Shown: positions 1-5,826 of the stretch, piece by piece
How the letters are laid out: each line of letters starts with the position of its first letter
Position numbering within the stretch: position 1 is the first letter of the stretch
Assembly: GCA_002422065.1 (NCBI GenBank)
Contig: DITO01000032.1
Coordinates: 9,569-16,380, forward strand
Reading direction: 5' to 3'
From: Erysipelotrichaceae bacterium UBA6182
GTDB lineage: Bacteria; Bacillota_I; Bacilli_A; Erysipelotrichales; Erysipelotrichaceae
Length of the DNA stretch: 6,812 bases
Translations under genes and position numbers: made by a program
The notes under the pieces: generated by a model
Database searches by the model: none
Told to the model about the DNA's origin: nothing
What the model saw: the letters and a program-made list of their open reading frames with translations, nothing else

Positions 1-1
1 A

Positions 2-649
2 GTTTTAAAGTCTAAAGGAATTAATGGTTTACTCTCTGGACTTCAAACTTTCTTTCCAAAGTCTCTACTATCAATCCATGTAGTTGAAGATCCAGATCGA
101 AGTGCAATAGTAGCACTAAAAGTTAAAGAAGTAGAAGATATTAAAGCATTGTCTGTTCATGAAGTGACTAAGCAAGACCCTATTCAACTAAGTCCTCTTG
201 ATATTTCAAATCGTTTGAAGCCAATAGAAGTAGGTTCGCTAATCCATAGTATTCTTGAACAATGTGTTCTTTCAAACAATCCTATTCAAGATATTCAAAC
301 CATGAGTTTAGATTTATCCACAGCACAAAAAGATGGAATGATTTCATTCTTTACTCACCCTCTTACACAGCATTGGAGTGAATACCAAAAACATAGTGAG
401 TTTCCAATCATTACAAAGAATGAAACTGGATATCATCAGTACTATCTTGACTTACTTATGAAGAAAGATGATGAATGGATTATTGTGGACTTTAAGACTG
501 ATAAGGTAACTAATGCAGAACAGCTCAAGGAGCGATATTCATTACAATTACTTGCCTATGATCAAGCTTTAAGAAGTTATGCCCCTGCATTAAAAACATA
601 CATCTATAGTATCGTTTTACAGGAAGCAGTGTTAATTAAGGAGTATTAA
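2..649 (+). CDS. addA: ATP-dependent helicase/nuclease subunit A, C-terminal nuclease part (5' partial)
   Basis: This is the last 215 residues of a protein whose frame is open from the window edge. The C-terminal PD-(D/E)XK nuclease domain of AddA/RecB-type enzymes is visible. An early helix carries VGSLIHSILEQ (about residues 77-87, His82). The metal-binding core is YYLDLL (Asp150) followed by IIVDFKTDKV (Asp163, Lys165). The downstream helix YSLQLLAYDQAL (Gln182, Tyr186) is the QxxxY element of this family. The end is close to the normal AddA C-terminus. In Bacillota, AddA with AddB resects double-strand breaks for RecA loading; AddA supplies the UvrD-type helicase (outside the window) and one of the two nuclease active sites. 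The TTG at 149-151 is an internal codon, because coding sequence with the same family character continues upstream of it. The gene converges on 707-1249. RecB is the alternative name, but AddA is more likely in this lineage. Confidence 0.88.
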   Translation, partial: VLKSKGINGLLSGLQTFFPKSLLSIHVVEDPDRSAIVALKVKEVEDIKALSVHEVTKQDPIQLSPLDISNRLKPIEVGSLIHSILEQCVLSNNPIQDIQTMSLDLSTAQKDGMISFFTHPLTQHWSEYQKHSEFPIITKNETGYHQYYLDLLMKKDDEWIIVDFKTDKVTNAEQLKERYSLQLLAYDQALRSYAPALKTYIYSIVLQEAVLIKEY

Positions 650-650
650 A

Positions 651-680
651 AAACAGAAGCATCTTCGGATGTTTCTGTTT
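651..680. terminator. Bidirectional intrinsic terminator between addA and the membrane protein gene
   Basis: A 13-bp stem (651-663 with 668-680, one G-U pair on the plus strand) closes on a TTCG tetraloop. It begins two bases after the addA stop codon and lies 26 bases beyond the stop of the convergent minus-strand gene. Reading minus, the stem is followed by a clean run of six T (653-648 complement). Reading plus, the tail is the T-rich TTTCTTT. It therefore probably ends both transcripts and is stronger for the minus-strand gene. Confidence 0.88.
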
Positions 681-706
681 CTTTATGAAATGATATAAGC
701 TCTATC

Positions 707-1249
707 CTATAGTAATGTAGGTGTAATGTATCTTAGTACAAAGTAAACGACTAGACTAAAGAATAACAAGAACGCTGAAAAGAAGATAATTAACTCTACT
801 GGCCCATCTGGTTTATTAGTAAAAAAATTGAACCATTTTTTAGTCTTGAGTGTTCTCCATGAGAAGTTCGGTTGATCTTTACTCCCTATTTTAAAATCGA
901 TGTTACTAAGTAGAGTATCTGCCAAAGAAATCAACAATATCAATACACAACTGATTAACAATGCCCATATAATAGCTGAATCTGGCTGAATAAAAAGAAA
1001 TAAGATACCATAAATGATGGTTGAAAGATATTCCTTCTGACGAGTAGAAAATCCTTTAATTGGTAACCGCATAACTAAAGAAATAATGACAGGTGATGTG
1101 ACTGCAAGAAATAAGATAAAAGTAAATTCAAGCACAACTCCAAGCTTATAGAGTGGAACATCCATAAGTAAACCAATGAAAAATGCACTAAGAGTAGCTA
1201 GAGGCAATGCAAGCCATTTGTAATTAAATCTCTTTTCATTCACCGTCAT
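707..1249 (-). CDS. Hypothetical membrane protein, about five transmembrane helices
   Basis: I do not recognise this 180-residue protein. Hydrophobic stretches suggest helices at about residues 11-29, 37-60, 74-88, 91-110 and 151-175. The only long polar stretch (about 111-150) is rich in Lys and aromatic residues and includes WRTLKTKKWFNFF, which could lie on the membrane surface. There is no signal peptide cleavage motif and no recognisable catalytic motif. The ATG start is preceded by AAAGGGA about nine bases upstream, a modest ribosome binding site. It is separated from the upstream ABC operon by a terminator and 219 bp, so it probably has its own promoter, and it ends at the shared hairpin at 651-680. 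Base composition resembles its neighbours. The reading frame is credible from its length, consistent hydrophobic pattern and flanking signals; the function is unknown. Confidence 0.72.
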   Translation of the reverse strand: MTVNEKRFNYKWLALPLATLSAFFIGLLMDVPLYKLGVVLEFTFILFLAVTSPVIISLVMRLPIKGFSTRQKEYLSTIIYGILFLFIQPDSAIIWALLISCVLILLISLADTLLSNIDFKIGSKDQPNFSWRTLKTKKWFNFFTNKPDGPVELIIFFSAFLLFFSLVVYFVLRYITPTLL

Positions 1250-1404
1250 TTTTGTTTTCCCTTTGTGAATAAGACAACCTAGACTACTCTCTCAATATGA
1301 CTATGAAAGTTTATTCTAGATTTTCTGTATTCCCCACATTTATTTACTTAATATTATCATTGATTAGATTGAATTTCTATACGGTTGTTTTATTTCAGAT
1401 AATA
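1250..1404 (-). other. Leader/promoter region of the membrane protein gene, no clear signal
   Basis: This AT-rich stretch must hold the promoter of the 707-1249 gene if that gene is transcribed separately. Reading minus, I see possible -10 elements (TAGAAT at 1318-1313, and a GATAAT-like sequence near 1360), but neither has a good -35 at 17 bp. I find no coding frame with family character, no hairpin and no repeat of note here. Any promoter call in this stretch would be a guess. Confidence 0.3.
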
Positions 1405-1432
1405 AAAGAACATCTCCTTCGAGATGTTCTTT
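1405..1432 (-). terminator. Intrinsic terminator of the GntR-ABC operon
   Basis: A perfect 12-bp stem (1405-1416 with 1421-1432) closes on a four-base loop and lies 36 bases beyond the stop codon of the permease gene. Reading minus, the 3' arm ends in CTTT and runs into TATTAT, giving a U-rich tail. It isolates the ABC operon from the membrane protein gene downstream. Confidence 0.85.
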
Positions 1433-1468
1433 AAAGTCTTTATATAATCAAAGCCTAGCCATTATTCT

Positions 1469-2308
1469 TTATTCTATTTCCATTTTCTTCTCAACAAAAT
1501 ATAGAATACCAATACTCATTAGAACAATGAATGAAACTTGTAATGCAATCATCGCAAGTACTACACCACCATTGATTGTGTAGTTGAATTGAGAAAGTGC
1601 TTGATAAGCTGAAAGCAATGGATCAGTTGGATTGATAATAATATTAGCAAGATTACTATTTATATTAATTGGTAATTGTGGAATAAGTTGAGTTGTAATC
1701 GCATCAATCACTAATGATAATCCAAAGTAGATAACGATCCCAATCGCATTTCTTCCCTTTTTAATCCATGAAGTATTAATCAAAGTGATTACGAAGAGTA
1801 AGAACACGACTGAGTACACAACCGTCACAAAGGATTGGGGAAGGAAAGTTAATGAAAGATTGAAAATTTTACCAAGAAAACCTGATTTAACTAACAAAAT
1901 ATTTGCTGTATCTAAGACTTGATTCCAAGCACCTAGTTGAGTTAAAAAGATAGTTCCGGCAATGATTGCTCCTAACCAAACAACTAGAAAGCTAGTAACA
2001 TTCCAAATAACACCGACTATGACTTTAGAAAGTAGATTCAACTTCACTGAAACCGGTAATGTCCAAGTTAAGTACCCTTCATTTGAATACAAACGCTTTT
2101 GAAATAAGCGGATAACCGCAAGTAATGTGACAATTATAATTGCTATAAGTACTCCAAATACTGAGAACACTGAAAGTACTTGCATCCATTCAGGACCATT
2201 TAAAATCAGAAACGGTGCAACAATCGACAATAATAGAAAACCTAGGTAAATCCCAAAGAATTCTCCACGTGTTGCGATTAAATCATGTTTAATTAGTTTG
2301 ATTAACAT
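1469..2308 (-). CDS. ABC-2 type transporter permease of the GntR-linked module
   Basis: This 279-residue integral membrane protein is the likely channel partner of the ATPase encoded just upstream. Hydrophobic segments lie at about residues 17-37, 44-68, 95-124, 160-180, 187-210 and 248-272, giving about six helices with a short charged C-terminus (EKKMEIE). The stretch 67-95 (RLFQKRLYSNEGYLTWTLPV and following) resembles the cytosolic loop seen in ABC-2 permeases paired with YtrA-type GntR regulators in Bacillota, where an EGYLTxTLPV motif is common. The ATG start overlaps the ATPase stop codon by seven bases, and AGAGAGGTG sits just upstream inside the ATPase gene, so translation is probably coupled. 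The gene ends the operon before the terminator at 1405-1432. Substrate and direction are not visible; export or envelope-stress function is inferred from context. Confidence 0.85.
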   Translation of the reverse strand: MLIKLIKHDLIATRGEFFGIYLGFLLLSIVAPFLILNGPEWMQVLSVFSVFGVLIAIIIVTLLAVIRLFQKRLYSNEGYLTWTLPVSVKLNLLSKVIVGVIWNVTSFLVVWLGAIIAGTIFLTQLGAWNQVLDTANILLVKSGFLGKIFNLSLTFLPQSFVTVVYSVVFLLFVITLINTSWIKKGRNAIGIVIYFGLSLVIDAITTQLIPQLPININSNLANIIINPTDPLLSAYQALSQFNYTINGGVVLAMIALQVSFIVLMSIGILYFVEKKMEIE

Positions 2309-2991
2309 TTGAACACCTCTCTAAATAGTTCGTCTACTGATTTACCATGCATACTACGAAGTGTATCCACATCCTCATGTAGTGTTACTTCTCCCTCTTT
2401 TAAGAAAATCACTGAATCAAAGATGGATTCAATATCAGAGATTAAGTGTGTAGAGATAAGTAGAATTGAATTAGGATTATAGTTCTCTAAGATTGTTGTT
2501 AAGATAAGTTCACGAGCTGCTGGATCTACACCCCCAATAGGTTCATCTAGAATGTAGATTGAAGCTTGTCGTGACATCACTAAAGCTAACTGAAACTTCT
2601 CTTTCATCCCTTTAGACATGGTCTTAATGGTTTGCTTAGAATCAAGTTTTAACTTAAGTAGAAGTTCACGCATACGTGATTCATCAAAATCACTATACAT
2701 ATCCTTAAATAAATATATTGCTTTTTCTCCAGTCATCCAACCCGCAAGATACGTTTGATCAGGTAGGTATGAAATCAATGACTTAGAATGTGCACCTATT
2801 TCTTGACCATCAATGCGAATATTCCCTTGATAATCATTGAGTAATCCATTAAGAATCTTAATTAACGTTGTCTTTCCAGATCCGTTAGGTCCACATAATC
2901 CAATAATCTTCCCTGGTTGCAATTCAAGATTCACATCATGAAGTGCTTGTGTTTTCCCATAATTCTTTTTTAATCCTTGAATACTAATCAT
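2302..2991 (-). CDS. ABC transporter ATP-binding protein (YtrB-like)
   Basis: This 229-residue ATPase has the full set of nucleotide-binding motifs. They are Walker A GPNGSGKT (residues 34-41), a Q-loop region at YLPDQT (75-80), Walker B IYILDEP (145-151), the D-loop GGVDP (153-157) and the switch histidine in STH (190-192). The signature is MSKGMKEK (125-132) in place of LSGGQ. The xSKGMKxK form is typical of small ABC-2 ATPases of the YtrB/EcsA kind, so this is a family trait and not a defect. It should sit on the cytosolic face as a homodimer driving the permease encoded next. Its ATG overlaps the GntR stop in an ATGA arrangement, and GAGGGG lies about eight bases upstream, so the three genes read as one transcript with coupled translation. 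Confidence 0.93.
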   Translation of the reverse strand: MISIQGLKKNYGKTQALHDVNLELQPGKIIGLCGPNGSGKTTLIKILNGLLNDYQGNIRIDGQEIGAHSKSLISYLPDQTYLAGWMTGEKAIYLFKDMYSDFDESRMRELLLKLKLDSKQTIKTMSKGMKEKFQLALVMSRQASIYILDEPIGGVDPAARELILTTILENYNPNSILLISTHLISDIESIFDSVIFLKEGEVTLHEDVDTLRSMHGKSVDELFREVFKC

Positions 2992-3362
2992 TGAAGTTTC
3001 CCCTCTTTCTCATACGTTGCTTTTATTAACTCACATACACTGCGCTCATCTAAACCAATCGATTGACACTGAGATACAAGTTCACTAACCCATTGAGTTA
3101 ATAACTTGTTTTTAAGTTCTTCGACCATAGTTTCATCAGCACTGACAAAGCGTCCATTGGTACGATCACTCTTTAAGTAACCTTCACGTTCACATTCGCT
3201 TAAAGCTCTTTGAACGGTATTAGGATTCACTTGATATTGTAATGCTAGTTCTCTAACACTTGCAATAGGTGATCCTTCAACTAATGCTTTTGACACAATA
3301 TCTCTTTTTATACGATCCATAATCTGAATATAAATCGGTTTTTCATGAATGAATGGTTGCAT
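2988..3362 (-). CDS. GntR-family transcriptional regulator, YtrA subfamily
   Basis: This 124-residue repressor-like protein has the compact YtrA layout. A winged helix-turn-helix occupies about residues 8-73, with PIYIQIMDRIKRDI, then SVRELALQYQVNPNTVQRAL (35-54) as the helix-turn-helix, and LKSDRTNGRFV as the wing. A short helical tail (about 78-120) follows, which in this subfamily serves for dimerisation and carries no large ligand domain. It is first in an operon with an ABC ATPase and permease. That is the standard arrangement in which the regulator represses its own operon until envelope-active compounds appear, as reported for YtrA of Bacillus subtilis. The ATG has AAGGAG four bases upstream (3367-3372), slightly close. 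A palindrome at the predicted transcription start (3383-3402) is its likely operator. The assignment is firm; the inducing signal is unknown. Confidence 0.93.
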   Translation of the reverse strand: MQPFIHEKPIYIQIMDRIKRDIVSKALVEGSPIASVRELALQYQVNPNTVQRALSECEREGYLKSDRTNGRFVSADETMVEELKNKLLTQWVSELVSQCQSIGLDERSVCELIKATYEKEGKLQ

Positions 3363-3382
3363 AACACTCCTTTCTGTACTAC

Positions 3383-3402
3383 TGTATTAATTAACTAATA
3401 CA
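3383..3402. promoter_or_regulatory. Probable operator for the GntR/YtrA regulator
   Basis: This is an inverted repeat with perfect 7-bp arms, TGTATTA (3383-3389) and TAATACA (3396-3402). The spacer itself contains a central TTAA, so 18 of 20 positions are symmetric. It sits between the -10 element and the ribosome binding site of the regulator gene, over the expected transcription start, where a bound dimer would block transcription. The size and AT-rich symmetric form suit a GntR-family winged-helix dimer. That this protein binds it is inferred from position. Confidence 0.7.
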
Positions 3403-3431
3403 ACAATACAATACTGTTGTTATTCTGTCAA
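3403..3431 (-). promoter_or_regulatory. Sigma-A-type promoter of the GntR-ABC operon
   Basis: Reading minus, a perfect -35 TTGACA (3431-3426) is followed by a 17-bp spacer and a -10 of TATTGT (3408-3403, 4 of 6 matches). Transcription would begin near 3396, inside the palindrome and about 34 bases upstream of the ATG. A strong -35 with a weak -10 and an adjoining operator fits a regulated promoter. Confidence 0.72.
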
Positions 3432-3436
3432 TAGAA

Positions 3437-3460
3437 AAACGATGGAAATTTCCATCGTTT
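3437..3460 (-). terminator. Intrinsic terminator of the rnmV-rsmA-glmU-prs operon
   Basis: This is a perfect 24-base palindrome with arms AAACGATGGAAA (3437-3448) and TTTCCATCGTTT (3449-3460). It folds as a stem of about 10 bp with an AATT loop. Reading minus, it starts three bases after the prs stop codon and continues into TTTTTC, a U-rich tail. Its tail ends about five bases before the -35 box of the next operon, so readthrough control and the new promoter are packed side by side. Confidence 0.88.
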
Positions 3461-3463
3461 GGT

Positions 3464-4423
3464 TTAATCATTGAATATATGATACAAATCTGAGACAGGC
3501 TTGTTTGAATTAATTGCTTCTATTGTTTTCGCAAGCATATATCCAACGGAGATTTGCTTAATCTTTGGCTCTTTACGCTTTTCAACAGATAATTCAATGG
3601 AATTTGTAATTACCAGTTCTTTAATTGGTGAGTCATGGATACGTGCAATCGCATCTCTTGAAAGAACTCCATGAGAGACTGCACAATACACTTCTTTAGC
3701 TCCTTTTTCATAAAGCATCTTTACACCACCAAGTATCGATCCACCAGTATCAATGATATCATCAACAATAACACAGATCTTACCATTGACATCCCCGATA
3801 AGGTTTAATGCTTCTGCAACATTAGGTTTAGTACGACGTTTATCAATGATCGCAATGGTACTTCCTGGAATTGAATCAGCCATACGACGAGCACGTGTTG
3901 CTCCACCATGATCTGGTGATACAATTACGACTTCATCTTTAAAGTGTTTAGATCTAAAGTATTGCGCAAGCATTGATACTGCAGAAAGATCATCAATTGG
4001 AATATTGAAGAATCCTTGAATTTGTGGAGCATGTAAATCAATGGTAACTACACGATTTGCTCCAGCAACTTGAAGTAAGTCTGCCATCAATTTAGAAGTA
4101 ATCGGTTGGCGAGCACGTGCTTTACGATCTTGACGTGCATAACCATAATAAGGCATAACCACAGTAATCTCTCCAGCACTTGCACGTTTCATCGCATCTA
4201 GAGCTATAAGGATTTCCATGTATGTTTCAGAAACTGGATTGCATGTGGATTGAACAATGAAGACACGTTTACCTCGCACTGATTCTTCAGGCTCGACGAT
4301 AATCTCTCCATCCGCAAAATGCTTCACTGCAATTCGCCCTCGTTTTAATCCTAAATAAGCACAAATCTCTTCGGCTAAGTCCACTGAGGAAGTTAATGCG
4401 AATACTATTGTATCTTTCATCAT
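3464..4423 (-). CDS. prs: Ribose-phosphate pyrophosphokinase (PRPP synthase)
   Basis: Prs makes 5-phosphoribosyl 1-diphosphate from ribose 5-phosphate and ATP, the entry point for purine, pyrimidine, histidine and NAD synthesis, as a cytosolic oligomer. The 319 residues match the usual class I length. Family motifs appear in order: FADGE (36-40), PYYGYARQDRK with RQPITSKL (91-112, the ATP-side catalytic loop), DLHAPQIQGFF (129-139, His131), DHGGATRARR (171-180), KRR (195-197) and the PRPP loop VIVDDIIDTGGS (218-229). All expected residues are present, so it should be active. The gene follows glmU by nine bases, the pairing usual in Bacillota, and is last in its operon. The start is uncertain by one codon: two ATGs in tandem (4421-4423 and 4418-4420) lie five and eight bases from the ribosome binding site. 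Confidence 0.97.
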   Translation of the reverse strand: MMKDTIVFALTSSVDLAEEICAYLGLKRGRIAVKHFADGEIIVEPEESVRGKRVFIVQSTCNPVSETYMEILIALDAMKRASAGEITVVMPYYGYARQDRKARARQPITSKLMADLLQVAGANRVVTIDLHAPQIQGFFNIPIDDLSAVSMLAQYFRSKHFKDEVVIVSPDHGGATRARRMADSIPGSTIAIIDKRRTKPNVAEALNLIGDVNGKICVIVDDIIDTGGSILGGVKMLYEKGAKEVYCAVSHGVLSRDAIARIHDSPIKELVITNSIELSVEKRKEPKIKQISVGYMLAKTIEAINSNKPVSDLYHIFND

Positions 4424-4427
4424 ATGC

Positions 4428-4435
4428 TCTCCTTA
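4428..4435 (-). promoter_or_regulatory. prs ribosome binding site merged with the glmU stop codon
   Basis: Reading minus, TAAGGAGA contains the glmU stop TAA and a near-perfect AAGGAG. Ribosomes finishing glmU therefore halt directly on the prs ribosome binding site, which suggests coupled translation. The spacing (five or eight bases to the two ATGs) does not settle the prs start; the second ATG has the more usual distance. Confidence 0.75.
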
Positions 4436-5788
4436 TTTTTGTTTATGTGCTAGACCTTTGGAAGGTTTATTCACTTGATAAGCACGTGCAATTCCCATTG
4501 CCTGATCTTCAACATCACAAGTGAGCGTTGATCCTGCAGCAACTAATGCATTTTCTCCTATACTTATCGGAGCAATCAAATTAGAATTTGAACCAACAAA
4601 CGCTCCATCTTTAATGATTGTATTGAATTTATGTTTACCATCATAATTGACGGTGACAACACCACAACCTATATTAACATGTTTTCCTACAATCGCATCA
4701 CCGAGATACGTAAGATGGGCTGATTTTGAATGATCATCAAAGATTGTTTTCTTCATTTCTACAAAATTACCAATACGACAATGATTTCCTATAACACAAT
4801 GATTTCTTATATGGGCAAATGGACCAATTGTTGTATGTGCACCTACAGACGAATCAATAATCTTAGACTGTTCAATGATGGAATGTTCTCCTATAGAACT
4901 ATGTTCTATAACACATGCTCCTTTAAGATGAACATGTTCTCCAATCTTTGCTTGAATCAGTGAACTGTTAGGTTCAATAATGCTATCACTACCTATGGTT
5001 GTTGAAGCATCAATCCATGTGCTTTCAGGATCTATTAAGGTCACACCTTCATTCATCCAATATGTGTTAATACGACGTTGAATGACTTTAGTCGCTTGTG
5101 CTAACTGAACACGATCATTAACACCCATCACTTCATTTGCATCTTCAACAATCATTCCTTCTACCTTATAGCCATAATCATGAAAGATTTTAATCATATC
5201 CGTAAGATAGTATTCATTTTGAGCATTTTGATTTTTAAGCTCTTTTAAGTGTTTAAACAGTTTCTTTTGGTTAAAACAAATAATCCCTGTGTTAATCTCT
5301 TTAATCTTCTTCTCTTCTTCATTAGCATCTTTAGCCTCTACAATACCAATCACTTGATTGTTAGCATCACGAACAATACGTCCATAAGCACTAGCATCAT
5401 CAAGAACCGTCGTTAATACTAAAGCATCTACAGATTGAGCTTGATTGAATACTGCTTCAAATGTTTCCTTAGAGACACATGGAACATCACCATAGGTAAT
5501 AAGAACCAATCCTTCTTCATCACTAAGCTGTGAAGAACACATTAATGCATGTCCAGTACCAAGTTGTGGCTCTTGAACAGCAGTATGAATACGAGCTTTG
5601 AAGTAATCGATAATCTCTTCTTTTTGATGTCCAACAATAACTTCAATCAAATCTGTATTTACCGCTTCAAGTTCACGAATAACATGACCTAACATAGGTT
5701 CATTAAGAATTGCATGCATCACTTTAGAATGCACAGATTTCATTCTCTTTCCTTGACCAGCGGCCAAGACAATCGCTTTACGTTTCAT
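4433..5788 (-). CDS. glmU: Bifunctional UDP-N-acetylglucosamine pyrophosphorylase / glucosamine-1-phosphate N-acetyltransferase
   Basis: GlmU acetylates glucosamine 1-phosphate and then couples it to UTP, giving UDP-GlcNAc for peptidoglycan and teichoic acids. The N-terminal uridylyltransferase half shows LAAGQGKRMKS (8-18), Lys22, QEPQLGTGHAL (72-82), YGDVP (99-103, metal-binding Asp101), EINTGI (164-169), NEYYLTD (191-197) and GVNDR (222-226, Asn224). The C-terminal half, from about 250, is a left-handed beta helix of hexapeptide repeats. It has acetyltransferase residues matching the E. coli set at a constant offset: Arg328, Lys346, His358, Tyr361, Asn372, Asn381 and Lys387. The 451 residues are near the usual 456. 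The ATG has AGGAG about seven bases upstream. The gene lies 38 bp after rsmA and 9 bp before prs. The usual LPKV of the nucleotide-binding loop reads HSKV here, a mild variation. Confidence 0.97.
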   Translation of the reverse strand: MKRKAIVLAAGQGKRMKSVHSKVMHAILNEPMLGHVIRELEAVNTDLIEVIVGHQKEEIIDYFKARIHTAVQEPQLGTGHALMCSSQLSDEEGLVLITYGDVPCVSKETFEAVFNQAQSVDALVLTTVLDDASAYGRIVRDANNQVIGIVEAKDANEEEKKIKEINTGIICFNQKKLFKHLKELKNQNAQNEYYLTDMIKIFHDYGYKVEGMIVEDANEVMGVNDRVQLAQATKVIQRRINTYWMNEGVTLIDPESTWIDASTTIGSDSIIEPNSSLIQAKIGEHVHLKGACVIEHSSIGEHSIIEQSKIIDSSVGAHTTIGPFAHIRNHCVIGNHCRIGNFVEMKKTIFDDHSKSAHLTYLGDAIVGKHVNIGCGVVTVNYDGKHKFNTIIKDGAFVGSNSNLIAPISIGENALVAAGSTLTCDVEDQAMGIARAYQVNKPSKGLAHKQK

Positions 5789-5826
5789 GATAGTCTCCTA
5801 TATTTATTGTATCAAACTCAATTGTA

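Noticed and set aside
125..132. ATPase signature MSKGMKEK (residue numbers in the 2302-2991 protein) as a degenerate, inactive LSGGQ
   Set aside because: The xSKGMKxK form is normal for this ABC-2 ATPase group, and all other catalytic motifs are intact.
149..151. TTG as a start codon for a 166-residue plus-strand gene
   Set aside because: The frame is open back to base 2 and codes for plausible AddA sequence, and no good ribosome binding site precedes the TTG. The gene is simply cut by the window edge.
1250..1468. Possible small gene or riboswitch in the gap
   Set aside because: No frame with a ribosome binding site and credible product is visible, and the only strong structure is the terminator hairpin at 1405-1432.
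4730..4963. Open frame of 77 codons on the plus strand
   Set aside because: It lies wholly antisense inside glmU, in the hexapeptide-repeat region whose periodic codons keep the opposite frame open. The product is rich in Met, Asn, Cys and Tyr, resembles no family, and has no supporting signals.
5806..5814. Extended -10 (TGATACAAT, minus) just before glmU as an internal promoter
   Set aside because: It would start transcription about ten bases before the ATG, leaving too little leader for the AGGAG site, and there is no good -35. It is more likely a chance match in AT-rich spacer.
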